Shown: positions 27,281 through 39,306, counted from the stretch's first letter. The stretch is 64,000 bases of DNA from Lentzea terrae (GCF_003265345.1 NZ_QFWW01000013.1:63321-127320); one strand, 5' to 3'. Program-made: numbers and translations. The notes: generated by a model not told the origin, from the letters alone.

Positions 27281-28384
27281 TCACCCTCCGAGAATGTCCT
27301 GCTGAGCGCAGGCCTGGGCAACGTCGCCCGCACACAGTTCCTGCGGCTTGACGATGCCTTCCGTGACGAGCGTCCGCACGCTGTCCTTCTTGATCAATGT
27401 CGCCCCGAGCAGCACCGACTTGATGTCACGCCGCGCGACGGGATCCCGCAGGTTGCCGGTGGCGAGGTCATCGGCACCGTCGAGGTCGCCGCGAGCGATC
27501 GCGATGGCCAGCCTGGCCGCGGCCTCCGCCTCGTCGCGCACCGGCTTGTAGACGGTGACGCACTGGTCGCCCCGCAGCACGGCCCGCAGACCGTCCACAG
27601 TGGCGTCCTGGCCGGTGACCGGGACCTTGCCCGCGAGGTTCTTCTTCTTGAGCACCCCGATGACCGCGCCGGCCAGGCCGTCGTTGGCCGCGACCACGCC
27701 GTCGACCTTGCCGCCGTTCCCGTTCAGGATCTGCTCGAACAGCTGGCCGCCGAGCTCGTTGTTCCAGTCCGCGACCGGCTGCGACTTCACGAGTCTCAAC
27801 GCGCCGCTGTCGTACTTGGACGACAGCCGCGACTTCTGGCCCTGCGTGAACAGCGTGGCGTTGTGGTCGGTCGGCGCGCCCTCGATCTCGATGATCTGGG
27901 CGCCGGGCTTCTCACCGAGGCACGCCAGCAGACCGTCCGCCTGGAGCTGGCCGACGTTCACGCTGTCGAAGCCCACGTGGTACTCGGCCGTGCCACCGAG
28001 CGTCACCCGGTCGTAGTCGATGACCGGGATGCCGGCGGCCTTCGCCTTCTTGTGCACCGCCAGGCCGCCCGCCGCCGACAACGGCGTGATCATCAGGACC
28101 TTCACCTTGCGGCGGATCATCTCGTCGGCGATCTGCGTGAACTTCGCCTCGTCGCCCTCGGCGTTCTCCATGAACGGTTCGATGTCCGCGTAGTTGAACG
28201 CCTGGGTGAGCAGCGGTCGATCTTGTTCTTCCCAGCGCGTGGAAGTCGTTCGGTCGGGAAGGATTACCCCGACGATTGGTTTGGGACCACGCGCGGGCAG
28301 CGTCGGAGCACCCTGACCTGCATCACCGCAGGCAGAGAGGAGAAAGAGCAGGCACGCCGACGATGCCATTACCCGTCTTCGCAT
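27281..28384 (-). CDS. Sugar ABC transporter substrate-binding lipoprotein (XylF-like), orphan
   Basis: A 367-aa lipoprotein with signal peptide and lipobox (L-L-S-A-C) and a type I periplasmic-binding fold: V-G-V-I-L-P-D-R-T-T-S-T-R-W, V-L-M-I-T-P-L-S-A, I-P-V-I-D-Y-D-R-V, V-V-A-A-N-D-G-L-A-G-A and V-T-G-Q-D-A-T. These are the blocks of xylose/ribose-type binding proteins. No ATPase or permease adjoins it, so it may serve a distant transporter or a sensor. The start is set by TTGACT and TGAACT boxes 17 bp apart that end 8 nt before ATG 28384; the next ATG upstream (28399) overlaps the -10 box. Confidence 0.88.
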   Translation of the reverse strand: MRRRVMASSACLLFLLSACGDAGQGAPTLPARGPKPIVGVILPDRTTSTRWEEQDRPLLTQAFNYADIEPFMENAEGDEAKFTQIADEMIRRKVKVLMITPLSAAGGLAVHKKAKAAGIPVIDYDRVTLGGTAEYHVGFDSVNVGQLQADGLLACLGEKPGAQIIEIEGAPTDHNATLFTQGQKSRLSSKYDSGALRLVKSQPVADWNNELGGQLFEQILNGNGGKVDGVVAANDGLAGAVIGVLKKKNLAGKVPVTGQDATVDGLRAVLRGDQCVTVYKPVRDEAEAAARLAIAIARGDLDGADDLATGNLRDPVARRDIKSVLLGATLIKKDSVRTLVTEGIVKPQELCAGDVAQACAQQDILGG

Positions 28385-28588
28385 AAACGCGGAGTTCATC
28401 GCTTGAATGTTGTTAAGTCAAGATTTCCGGGCACTGATTACGCTCCGCTTCCGATCGGCTACAGTTCGATTCCGTACGAAAGGTGCTGATGCGCAGCGAA
28501 TTTTCGTGTCAGTGTGTCGGACTTGGGCGGCAATCGGGGGCCGCCATGTTGTGGATCCAGCCCTGACCGGGTGTGAGGAGACAGCTGA

Positions 28589-30316
28589 GTGAGAACGCGC
28601 AGAACCGTGATGGCGGTGGCGGCAACGGTGTCGCTGATCGCAGCGGGTACTTCGGCGGCGGGGGCAGCGCCGGCCTCTTCCGCAGGCCAGCAGGACACCG
28701 AGTACACCGTCCTGCTGGAGGATCCCGGCAACCGCGACTTCGCTATCGACGCCGTGCACGCGGCGGGCGGTGAGGTCGTCCGGGACAACAAGGCGATCGG
28801 TGTCCTGACCGTGAAGGCGCCCGCGAACGGGTTCGTGGAGAAGGTCTCCGCGTCGAGCGAGATCGTCGGTGCCGCGCGGTCCAAGCCGATCGGTCACGCT
28901 CCGGCCGCGAAGGCCGAGAAGACCAAGCGCGACAACGTCGAGAAGGAGAACACGGCGTCGCAGCCGGCCAAGGCTCCTGCGGCGTCGAAGTCGGCGGCGG
29001 GCATGGACCCGCTGGACGGCGACCTGTGGGGCCTGAACCTCGTCCGCTCGAACATCGCGCGGGCGAAGCAGGCCGGTGACAAGCGCGTGTACGTCGGCGT
29101 TCTCGACACGGGTGTGGACGGCTCGCACCCGGACATCGCGCCGAACTTCAACAACGAGCTGTCGCGCAACTTCACCGTCGACATCCCGAACGACTCCGAC
29201 GGTGGCGAGTTCGACGGCCCGTGTGAGTTCCGCGGTTGTGTCGACCCGGCGAACTGGGACGACGGCGGCCACGGCACGCACGTCGCCGGCACCATCGGCG
29301 CCGCTGCCAACGGCTTCGGCATCTCCGGTGTCGCGCCGGGCGTGTCGCTGGTGAACATCCGCGGTGGCCAGGACGCCGGCTCGTTCTTCCTGCAGCCGGT
29401 CGTCGACGCCATCACCTACGGCGCCGACATCGGCCTCGACGTGATCAACATGTCGTTCTACGTCGACCCCTGGTACATGAACTGCATCAACGACTCCACG
29501 GCCACGCCGGAGGAGCAGCTGGAGCAGCGCACGATCATCGCGTCCGTGCAGCGCGCACTGAACTACGCGCACCGCAAGGGCGTCACGCTGATCGGTGCCG
29601 GTGGCAACAACCACGAGGACCTCGGCAAGCCGCGGACTGACACCGTCAGCCCGAACTACCCGCCGAACCACAACCGGCCGCGTCCGATCGACAACGCCAC
29701 CTGCCTCACCCTGCCGACCGAGGGCAACCACGTCATCTCGGTGTCGTCTCTGGGCCCGTCGACCAAGAAGGCCGACTACTCGAACTACGGCCTCGAGCAG
29801 ACCGCGATCTCGGCTCCCGGCGGCTACTTCCGCGACGGCTTCGGCACGCCGTGGTTCCGCACCAACGAGAACATGATCCTGTCGACCTATCCGAAGAACG
29901 TCGCCATCGTCGAGGGCAACGTCGACGAGGCCGGCAACGTCACTCCCAAGGGCGTCACGGCGGGCGTGAAGAAGGCCGTGCAGGGCGACAAGGTCGGCTA
30001 CTACCAGTTCCTGCAGGGCACCTCGATGGCCGCCCCGCACGCCGCTGGTGTCGCCGCGCTGATCGTCAGCGAGTACGGCAAGAAGGACAAGGGCCGCCCC
30101 GGCCTCACCCTCGACCCGGACAAGGTCGAGAAGGTGCTCTACAAGACCGCGATCCAGCGGGCTTGCCCGAACCCGCGCACGGTCTCGTACGCGAACGAGG
30201 GTCGCCCGGCCGAGTTCGACGCCACCTGTGAAGGTGACGCGAAGTTCAACGGCTTCTACGGTCACGGCATCGTGGACGCCTACGGCGCGGTCACCCGCGG
30301 TCGTCAGTTCCTGTAA
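28589..30316 (+). CDS. Secreted subtilisin-family (S8) serine protease
   Basis: A 575-aa secreted protease. A signal peptide (~residues 1-30) is followed by an I9-like propeptide (Y-T-V-L-L-E-D-P-G-N ... I-G-V-L-T-V), then the S8 domain from about residue 140. The triad is D in V-L-D-T-G-V-D-G, H in G-H-G-T-H-V-A-G-T and S in G-T-S-M-A-A-P-H. The oxyanion Asn is likely in G-A-G-G-N-N. Two Cys-containing loops suggest disulfides. A GAGGAG site lies 8 nt before the GTG. The gene ends at a terminator and probably works with the aminopeptidase encoded next in breaking down extracellular protein. Confidence 0.96.
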   Translation: MRTRRTVMAVAATVSLIAAGTSAAGAAPASSAGQQDTEYTVLLEDPGNRDFAIDAVHAAGGEVVRDNKAIGVLTVKAPANGFVEKVSASSEIVGAARSKPIGHAPAAKAEKTKRDNVEKENTASQPAKAPAASKSAAGMDPLDGDLWGLNLVRSNIARAKQAGDKRVYVGVLDTGVDGSHPDIAPNFNNELSRNFTVDIPNDSDGGEFDGPCEFRGCVDPANWDDGGHGTHVAGTIGAAANGFGISGVAPGVSLVNIRGGQDAGSFFLQPVVDAITYGADIGLDVINMSFYVDPWYMNCINDSTATPEEQLEQRTIIASVQRALNYAHRKGVTLIGAGGNNHEDLGKPRTDTVSPNYPPNHNRPRPIDNATCLTLPTEGNHVISVSSLGPSTKKADYSNYGLEQTAISAPGGYFRDGFGTPWFRTNENMILSTYPKNVAIVEGNVDEAGNVTPKGVTAGVKKAVQGDKVGYYQFLQGTSMAAPHAAGVAALIVSEYGKKDKGRPGLTLDPDKVEKVLYKTAIQRACPNPRTVSYANEGRPAEFDATCEGDAKFNGFYGHGIVDAYGAVTRGRQFL

Positions 30317-30332
30317 GTCCTGTTAGGACGGC

Positions 30333-30363
30333 AAGGGCCCTCGGTCTCGACCGGGGGCCTTTT
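30333..30363 (+). terminator. Terminator after the subtilase gene
   Basis: An imperfect inverted repeat, AAGGGCCCTCGGTC / GACCGGGGGCCTTTT, starts 17 nt after the stop codon and runs into a short T tract. Confidence 0.85.
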
Positions 30364-30478
30364 GCTTGCGACGAAAGTGGGTTCGCGGGGTACACCTTCG
30401 TCGCGACGTTCCTCCTCGCCTTGACCGTGCCGTAGCGGCACGGTTTCCACTGGGCGTTCACACGGGGAGGTAATCGCA

Positions 30479-31915
30479 ATGCGAAAAACGTTGTCACTGG
30501 CGATGGCTGCCATCGCCGCGTTGGTGGTGCCAGGGGTGTCATCAGCGGCGCCCGCGAACGAGGTGAAGTGGGTCGCGTGCCCAGCGGATGTGGCCGCTCC
30601 GGGAGTGGAATGCGGAACGCTCAAGGTGCCGCTGGACCACCGCAAGCCGGAGGGTCGGCAGACCGAGGTGATGATCTCGCGCCTGGCCAGCAAGAACCCG
30701 GAGAAGCGCCGTGGCATCCTGCTGACCAACCCCGGCGGGCCGAGCGAAGGGCTCACGTTCCCGTTCCTGCTCAAGACATTGGGCCTGCCGCAGAGCGTGC
30801 AGGACGCATACGACGTGATCGGCATGGATCCGCGCGGACTCGGCTACAGCTCGCCGTCGACGTGCGACCTGACCGAGGAGCAGATAGCGCCCGGCAGCGT
30901 GCCGCCGTACGCCGTGACGCAGGCCGATGTGCGGAAGCGGGCCGAGGAGACGAAGGCGATCGCACAGCAGTGCCTCAAGTCCTCGACCGCGGATGCGTTG
31001 CCGTACAACACAACCGCGAACATCGCCCGCGACCTGGACCGCGTCCGCGCCGCACTGGGTGAGAAGAAGGCGTCGTTCCTGGGCTACTCGTACGGCACGT
31101 ACCTGGGCGCGGTTTACGCCACGCTGTTCCCGAAGTCCTCCGACCGCGTCGTGCTCGACAGCAGCCTCGGTGCGGGCGGGTGGGACGTCGAGGGCGGCCG
31201 CATGTTCGGCAGGGGCGTGGAGGACACGTTCCCGGACTTCGCGAAGTGGGCGGCCGCGCACCCGGAGCACGGCCTGGGCACGACGCCGGAACAGGTGCGC
31301 GCCAAGTACTTCGACCTCGCCGCGCGGTTGGACGCGAAGCCGTCCGTCGAGGGCATCAACGGCCAGGGCTTCCGGCTGATGACGTTCGTCGCCCTCTACG
31401 GCACCGGGGACGAGGTGTTCGCGAAGATGGCCGCCTCGTGGAAGGCGTTCGACACCAACTCGCCGCAGCCGCCGCAGGAGGTGCCGGAGATCCCGCGCAT
31501 CCAGGCCCTGCTGGCCGGACGGTTGCACGTGATCTGCGGTGACTCGGACTGGCCGTCGTCGGTGGGGACCTACGAGCGCAACGTCGCCGTGGACCGCGTC
31601 CGCCACCCGATGTTCGGTGCGGCGGCCGCGAACATCCAGCCGTGCGCGTTCTGGCCGAAGCCGGTGGAGAAGCAGGTGCTGCCGAACGACCGCGGACCGC
31701 GCAACGTGTTCGTGGTGCAGAACGAACGCGACCCCGCCACACCGCTGGCCGGCGCTCGCACGATGCGCCGCGCGTTCGGGGACCGGGCCGCACTGCTGAC
31801 CGTCGACCAGGGCGGGCACGGCGTCTACCTGATCGGGAAGAACAAGTGCGCCAACGACAAGGTGACCGAGTACCTCCTCAGTGGACAGCGACCGGCCCAC
31901 GACGTCAAATGCTGA
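30479..31915 (+). CDS. Secreted tripeptidyl aminopeptidase-like alpha/beta hydrolase (S33)
   Basis: A 478-aa secreted hydrolase of the SlpD/E-tripeptidyl-aminopeptidase family. It has a signal peptide (~23 residues), L-T-N-P-G-G-P-S-E-G at the oxyanion loop, nucleophile elbow G-Y-S-Y-G-T-Y-L-G, acid in N-E-R-D-P-A-T-P-L and base in G-G-H-G-V-Y. The Cys-rich C-terminal region is typical of the extracellular members. It should release N-terminal peptides from substrates made by proteases such as the neighbouring subtilase. A strong GGGGAGG ribosome-binding site precedes the ATG. Confidence 0.93.
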   Translation: MRKTLSLAMAAIAALVVPGVSSAAPANEVKWVACPADVAAPGVECGTLKVPLDHRKPEGRQTEVMISRLASKNPEKRRGILLTNPGGPSEGLTFPFLLKTLGLPQSVQDAYDVIGMDPRGLGYSSPSTCDLTEEQIAPGSVPPYAVTQADVRKRAEETKAIAQQCLKSSTADALPYNTTANIARDLDRVRAALGEKKASFLGYSYGTYLGAVYATLFPKSSDRVVLDSSLGAGGWDVEGGRMFGRGVEDTFPDFAKWAAAHPEHGLGTTPEQVRAKYFDLAARLDAKPSVEGINGQGFRLMTFVALYGTGDEVFAKMAASWKAFDTNSPQPPQEVPEIPRIQALLAGRLHVICGDSDWPSSVGTYERNVAVDRVRHPMFGAAAANIQPCAFWPKPVEKQVLPNDRGPRNVFVVQNERDPATPLAGARTMRRAFGDRAALLTVDQGGHGVYLIGKNKCANDKVTEYLLSGQRPAHDVKC

Positions 31916-31919
31916 CCTC

Positions 31920-31948
31920 TTGTCGTGCAACCGCTTCCACGCTACGGT
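31920..31948 (+). promoter_or_regulatory. Chitosanase promoter with LacI-type operator in the spacer
   Basis: -35 TTGTCG (31920-31925) and -10 TACGGT (31943-31948) are exactly 17 bp apart. The spacer holds TGCAACCGCTTCCA (31926-31939), a full match to the LacI-family consensus TGnAAnCGnTTnCA. A repressor bound here would block RNA polymerase directly. The regulator gene is not in the window. Confidence 0.7.
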
Positions 31949-31993
31949 GCTCCGCGTCCAGTCGCCGCCGATCCCCAACCGGAACGGAGCGAC

Positions 31994-32779
31994 ATGAAGA
32001 CGTTTTCACGCCTCGCTGCAACAGTTCTGTGCGCGGCCGCCCTCGTCACGCCGGGCACCGCGCAGGCCGCGGACCTGAACGACCCGCAGCTCAAGGACAT
32101 CGCGATGCAGCTGGTGTCCAGTGCGGAGAACTCCTCGCTGGACTGGCGCGCCCAGTTCGGCTACATCGAGGACATCGGCGACGGCCGCGGCTACACCGCG
32201 GGCATCATCGGGTTCTGCAGCGGCACCGGCGACATGCTCGACCTGGTCCGCCTCTACCGGGACTGGCAGCCGGGCAACGTCCTGGAGAAGTACCTGCCCG
32301 CACTGGAACGCGTGAACGGCACACCGTCCCACGACGGCCTGGACCCGACGTTCCAGTCCGACTGGGAGACCGCGGCCCAGGACGGCACGTTCCAGGGCGC
32401 GCAGGAGCACGAGCGCGACCGCGTCTACTTCAACCCGGCGGTGAACCGCGCCAAGCAGGACGGCGTGCAGGCGTTGGGCCAGTTCATCTACTACGACGCG
32501 ATCGTCATGCACGGCGACGGCTGGGGTGATCTGGACTTCTCCAGCATCCGCCAGCGCGCTCTCAACACCGGTGCACGCCCGCCGGCCCAGGGCGGCAGCG
32601 AAGTCCAGTGGCTGCACGCGTTCCTCGACGCGCGGGTGTGGGTCATGAAGCAGGAACCCGCGCACGAGGAGACCAGTCGCGTCGACACGGCGCAGCGCCG
32701 GTTCCTCAACGAGGGCAAGCTGAACCTCGAACGGCCGCTGCAGTGGCACGTGTACGGGGACTACTTCGAGATCAGGTGA
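31994..32779 (+). CDS. csn: Secreted GH46 chitosanase (copy 1)
   Basis: A 261-aa secreted chitosanase. After a ~26-residue signal peptide (ending A-Q-A-A) comes the GH46 signature. E45 in S-S-A-E-N-S-S is the general acid and D63 in D-I-G-D-G-R-G-Y-T the base; their 18-residue spacing matches the Streptomyces enzyme. G-F-C-S-G-T-G-D-M-L-D-L follows. It hydrolyses beta-1,4 bonds of chitosan by inversion. The promoter carries a LacI-type operator. A near-identical gene follows, separated by a strong hairpin. Confidence 0.97.
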   Translation: MKTFSRLAATVLCAAALVTPGTAQAADLNDPQLKDIAMQLVSSAENSSLDWRAQFGYIEDIGDGRGYTAGIIGFCSGTGDMLDLVRLYRDWQPGNVLEKYLPALERVNGTPSHDGLDPTFQSDWETAAQDGTFQGAQEHERDRVYFNPAVNRAKQDGVQALGQFIYYDAIVMHGDGWGDLDFSSIRQRALNTGARPPAQGGSEVQWLHAFLDARVWVMKQEPAHEETSRVDTAQRRFLNEGKLNLERPLQWHVYGDYFEIR

Positions 32780-32782
32780 CCG

Positions 32783-32819
32783 TTCCGGCGGGAATGCCCG
32801 CACGGCATTCCCGCCGGAA
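32783..32819 (+). terminator. Terminator between the two chitosanase genes
   Basis: A perfect 16-bp stem, TTCCGGCGGGAATGCC / GGCATTCCCGCCGGAA, with a 5-nt loop begins 4 nt after the first chitosanase stop. The two copies therefore probably have separate transcripts. Confidence 0.88.
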
Positions 32820-32938
32820 TCCCGTGGTTTGCCCGATTCGCGAATTAGTAAACCCTCTTGCCAATAAAGGTGTGGACCCCTTACCGTTGCTCCACGCCGC
32901 CCGGGACCCCACCACCCCTGCCCCGGAGGGAAAACTTC

Positions 32939-33727
32939 GTGAAACTCCCTGGTCGTCTCGCGGCCGCGCTGCTGACGTGCGCTGCTCTGATCACCACCAC
33001 GGCATCGACCGCCGCTGCGGCGAACCTCGACGAACCGCGCCTCAAGGACATCGCGATGCAGATCGTGTCGAGCGCGGAGAACTCCTCGTTGAACTGGCGC
33101 GGCCAGTTCGGCTACATCGAGGACATCAAGGACGGTCGCGGCTACACCGCCGGGATCATCGGCTTCTGCAGCGGCACGGGCGACATGCTCGACCTGGTCG
33201 AGCTGTACCAGAAGCGCAAGCCCGGCAACGTGCTGGAGAAGTACCTGCCCGCACTGCGCAAGGTGAACGGGACGCCCTCGCACGCGGGCCTGGATCCCAA
33301 CTACACCAAGGACTGGAAGACCGCGGCCAAGGACTCCGCGTTCAAGGCCGCCCAGGAGTCCGAACGCGACCGCGTCTACTTCAACCCGGCCGTGCGGCAG
33401 GGCAAGGCGGACGGCGTGCGCGCCCTGGGCCAGTTCGCTTACTACGACGCGATCGTCGTGCACGGCAACGGTGGCGACAAGACCAGCTTCAGCAACATCC
33501 GCAAGCGGGCACTCGCCAAGGCGAAGCCGCCGTCGCAGGGCGGCAACGAGACCACCTGGCTCAACGCGTTCATGGACGCCCGCGTGTGGGCCATGAAGCA
33601 GGAGCCCGCGCACGAGGACGTCACCCGCATCGAGACCGCGCAGCGCGTGTTCCTCAAGGCCGGCAACTTCGACCTGAAGACGCCGCTGCGGTGGAAGGTC
33701 TACGGCGACAGCTACGAGATCAAGTAG
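32939..33727 (+). CDS. Secreted GH46 chitosanase (copy 2)
   Basis: A 262-aa paralogue of the preceding enzyme. The signal peptide ends near A-A-A-A-N; the GH46 pair is E47 (S-S-A-E-N-S-S) and D65 (D-I-K-D-G-R-G-Y-T). Most of the mature protein aligns with copy 1 without gaps, but this copy is more basic (K-R-K, K-D-W-K, K-A-K). That points to tandem duplication followed by divergence in surface charge or substrate fine-tuning. The start is GTG after GGAGGG. Its own promoter is suggested by TTGCCA and TTACCGT boxes around 32856-32890; no LacI-type operator was found there. Confidence 0.96.
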   Translation: MKLPGRLAAALLTCAALITTTASTAAAANLDEPRLKDIAMQIVSSAENSSLNWRGQFGYIEDIKDGRGYTAGIIGFCSGTGDMLDLVELYQKRKPGNVLEKYLPALRKVNGTPSHAGLDPNYTKDWKTAAKDSAFKAAQESERDRVYFNPAVRQGKADGVRALGQFAYYDAIVVHGNGGDKTSFSNIRKRALAKAKPPSQGGNETTWLNAFMDARVWAMKQEPAHEDVTRIETAQRVFLKAGNFDLKTPLRWKVYGDSYEIK

Positions 33728-33733
33728 CCGCGC

Positions 33734-33764
33734 GGCAGGGGCGCCCGAACGGGGCGCCCCTGCC
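33734..33764. terminator. Bidirectional terminator between copy 2 chitosanase and glyRS
   Basis: A perfect 13-bp stem, GGCAGGGGCGCCC / GGGCGCCCCTGCC, with a 5-nt loop sits in the 44-bp gap between convergent genes. Confidence 0.85.
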
Positions 33765-33771
33765 GTCGGAA

Positions 33772-36711
<2,940 letters not shown>

Positions 36712-36853
36712 GGCACGAGTCTACGAAGCGGACAAAACCGCTGGTCACGGCCCCTTGATCAGGTGGCCTTCGCCACTGTGTCACCCTTTGCACAACCGAG
36801 TGGAGTCCCCGCACGTCTACTTGGTGTACCCGAATGCGCTGAGAGGAGTGGGT

Positions 36854-38704
36854 GTGGACAACCGGCCGCCGCGGCCAGGAGAACCGAACGGAACTCCCAG
36901 GCGACCTTCCGCCACCCCGCGTCCCCAGGCGGGGCAGCCCCGCCGTCCCCAGGTACCTCCGCGCAGCTCAGAGCCCCCGCGCAGGCAGCAGCCCAACCGG
37001 GCCGAACCGCCCCGCCGGGAGCCGCCGAAGCGCTCCGAGCCACCCAAGCGGGAGAACCGCAGCGAGCCGCCCCGTCGTGAGCCTCGCCGCGACCCGGCCC
37101 GCGCCACCTCGTCGGCTCCGCGCCCGCGTCCGGTGGCCGACCGCCCGACGGTCCGCACCACACCGGCCAAGGCCAAGGCCAAGGCAGCGCCCGCACCCCG
37201 GCCGCGCCCCAGGCCTGCAGCCCGCAGGCCGAGCGCTGCGAAGAGCGGCGCGTCCGCCGGCGCCAAGATCTTCGTCAGCATGCTGTCCGCGGTGATCCTG
37301 CTGGTCACGGGCATCGCGTGGAAAGACCTGAACTCGCTGACCGAGAACCTCACCAAGCAGGACCTGAACCTCGCGGACGCCGGTGAGAAGCCCGCGGACG
37401 GCGCGATCGACATCCTGCTGGTCGGCATGGACAGCCGCACCGACTCCAAGGGCAACCCGCTGCCGCAGAACGTTCTCAACGAGCTGCAGGCGGGCGGCAG
37501 CGACGACGGCGGGTTCAACACCGACACGCTGATCCTGCTGCACATCCCGAACGACAGCGGCAAGGCCTACGCGGTGTCGTTCCCCCGCGACTCCTACGTG
37601 AAGATCGCGGGCGGCTTCGGGCGTCACAAGATCAACTCTGCCTACGGGTACGCCAAGGGTCAAGCGGCCGAGAAGCTGCAGGGCAGCGGCAAGAGCGCGC
37701 AGGAAGTCGAGATGGAGTCCCGCAAGGCGGGCGCCAACAACCTGATCGGGACCATCGAGAACCTGACCAGCGTGAAGATCGACCACTACGCCGAGGTCAA
37801 CCTGGTCGGCTTCTACGACATCACCAAGGCCATCGGCGGCATCGACGTCTGCCTCAACAACAACGTGCGCGACAGCTTCTCCGGCGCGAACTTCAAGAAG
37901 GGCCCGCAGACCATCGAGGGCAAGAACGCGCTGGCGTTCGTCCGGCAGCGGCACGGCCTGCCCATGGGTGACCTGGACCGCGTGGTGCGCCAGCAGGTCT
38001 TCATGGCGGGCCTGGCCAAGAAGATGCTCTCGGCGGGCGTGCTCACCGACGGCACCAAGCGCAGCGAGATGATCAAGGCCGTCAGCGGCGCGATCGTGCT
38101 CGACGACGGCTGGGACATCACCAAGTTCGCCCTGCAGATGAAGGACATGACGGGCGGCAACATGACGTTCCAGACGATCCCGACGGGCAACCCGGACCTG
38201 CAGACCCCCGAGGACGGTTCCGCGGTCGAGGTCGACGAGTCCGAGGTCCACACGTTCATCAAGAACCTCGGCAAGGACCCGGCGTCGTCGTCGACCGCGC
38301 CGGACCCGAAGTTCAACAACGCCTCGGTGACCGTCGACGTCCGCAACGCCTCCGGCCAGCCCGGTCTCGCGGGCACGGTGCTGCAGTCGCTCGTCGCGAA
38401 GGGCTTCACGGCGGGCCAGCCGGGCAACGCCGAGGCCATGACCAAGTCGGTCGTCCGCTACGGCAAGGGTGGCGAAGCCGGCGCCAACGCGGTCCAGAAG
38501 GCGCTCGGCGGGATGAAGATCGAGGAGGACGTCAACGTCCCGGCCGGCCGGGCCCGCGTGTTCCTCGGCGCGGACTACTCGGGTCCGGGCGCGCAGGGCT
38601 TCACCGGTTCCGGAGTACTCGCCCTGGACGGTGCGCGTCAGCAACCGGCTGAACCGGAGGCCCCCAAGCCCATCACCGCAGACGGTGTGCGCTGCGTAAA
38701 CTGA
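36854..38704 (+). CDS. LytR-CpsA-Psr (LCP) family cell-wall glycopolymer ligase
   Basis: A 616-aa membrane-anchored LCP protein. A long Pro/Arg-rich cytoplasmic tail (residues ~1-135) precedes a single span (~140-160, F-V-S-M-L-S-A-V-I-L-L-V). The extracellular LCP domain has D-I-L-L-V-G-M-D-S-R, N-T-D-T-L-I-L-L-H-I, S-F-P-R-D-S-Y-V and R-Q-R-H-G-L-P-M-G-D-L-D-R, the arginine and aspartate set that binds polyprenyl-pyrophosphate. A LytR_C domain follows (V-D-V-R-N-A-S-G-Q-P-G-L-A). It attaches wall polymers such as arabinogalactan or teichoic-type chains to peptidoglycan. The start is GTG with GAGAGGAG 5 nt upstream. Confidence 0.94.
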   Translation: MDNRPPRPGEPNGTPRRPSATPRPQAGQPRRPQVPPRSSEPPRRQQPNRAEPPRREPPKRSEPPKRENRSEPPRREPRRDPARATSSAPRPRPVADRPTVRTTPAKAKAKAAPAPRPRPRPAARRPSAAKSGASAGAKIFVSMLSAVILLVTGIAWKDLNSLTENLTKQDLNLADAGEKPADGAIDILLVGMDSRTDSKGNPLPQNVLNELQAGGSDDGGFNTDTLILLHIPNDSGKAYAVSFPRDSYVKIAGGFGRHKINSAYGYAKGQAAEKLQGSGKSAQEVEMESRKAGANNLIGTIENLTSVKIDHYAEVNLVGFYDITKAIGGIDVCLNNNVRDSFSGANFKKGPQTIEGKNALAFVRQRHGLPMGDLDRVVRQQVFMAGLAKKMLSAGVLTDGTKRSEMIKAVSGAIVLDDGWDITKFALQMKDMTGGNMTFQTIPTGNPDLQTPEDGSAVEVDESEVHTFIKNLGKDPASSSTAPDPKFNNASVTVDVRNASGQPGLAGTVLQSLVAKGFTAGQPGNAEAMTKSVVRYGKGGEAGANAVQKALGGMKIEEDVNVPAGRARVFLGADYSGPGAQGFTGSGVLALDGARQQPAEPEAPKPITADGVRCVN

Positions 38705-38760
38705 TACTTAGAGTAGAGATGTTTAGCCCGTTCGGGGGATTCTGCTAGTAAGTTGCGTAA

Positions 38761-38806
38761 GCGCCGAAGAACTGGCGCCTTCCATCACCGTGAGACCCGC
38801 TCACGG
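38761..38806 (+). promoter_or_regulatory. Double hairpin in the leader of the XRE regulator gene
   Basis: Two stem-loops lie back to back before the GTG at 38821: GCGCC / GGCGC (38761-38778) and CCGTGAG / CTCACGG (38788-38806, loop ACCCG). They could be operator sites for autoregulation or an RNA element covering the ribosome-binding site GGTGGAGGG. No known riboswitch pattern fits. Confidence 0.45.
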
Positions 38807-38820
38807 GGTGGAGGGACCAG

Positions 38821-39306
38821 GTGCAAACCGCGAACGGCCAAATCGACACAGCGGCGTACCAGCGCGTGCTCGGTGATGAGATCCGCAGCCTTCGCAAGCA
38901 GCGCGGCTGGACCCGCAAGGAGCTCAACAAGCGTCTGCAGACCGAGATCTCGCTGCAGACGCTGGCCACCTACGAACTCGGCACCCGGCAGTGCTCGGTG
39001 GTGCGGCTGGTGGAGATCTGTCACGCCCTCGACGTTCCGGCACACGAAGTCCTCGCTCGTGTGCACGAACGCTTCTTCGGCGACACCCCGGCCGGCCACC
39101 TGACGCTGAACCTCACCGCCGTCGCCGCCACCGACAACCCCCGGCTGATCCCGCTCAAGCGCTGGGCGGCCGGACGTCTGCACGTGCTGCCGCCGGGTGC
39201 GTCCACCGAGGTGCATCTTGATCTGCCCGCCTTGGAGAACATGGCGCAGCTGTGCCAGTTGCCGACCGTCGAGCTCATCCGCACCCTGCGTGCGCTGAGT
39301 CGTTAG
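38821..39306 (+). CDS. XRE-family helix-turn-helix transcriptional regulator
   Basis: A 161-aa regulator with an N-terminal HTH_3 domain (I-R-S-L-R-K-Q-R-G-W-T-R-K-E-L-N-K-R ... I-S-L-Q-T-L-A-T-Y-E-L-G-T-R, residues ~20-62) and a C-terminal domain with P-L-K-R-W-A-A-G-R-L. The N-terminal order resembles small actinobacterial developmental or cell-wall regulators, but I cannot name an orthologue. It lies between the LCP ligase and MurT-GatD, so it may control wall genes; that is positional inference. The start is GTG after GGTGGAGGG. Confidence 0.88.
   Translation: MQTANGQIDTAAYQRVLGDEIRSLRKQRGWTRKELNKRLQTEISLQTLATYELGTRQCSVVRLVEICHALDVPAHEVLARVHERFFGDTPAGHLTLNLTAVAATDNPRLIPLKRWAAGRLHVLPPGASTEVHLDLPALENMAQLCQLPTVELIRTLRALSR

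Noticed and set aside
28418-30265. Open frame of 615 codons on the minus strand
   Set aside because: It lies opposite the subtilase, whose catalytic triad and signal peptide are clear. The antisense product is low-complexity Arg/Val.
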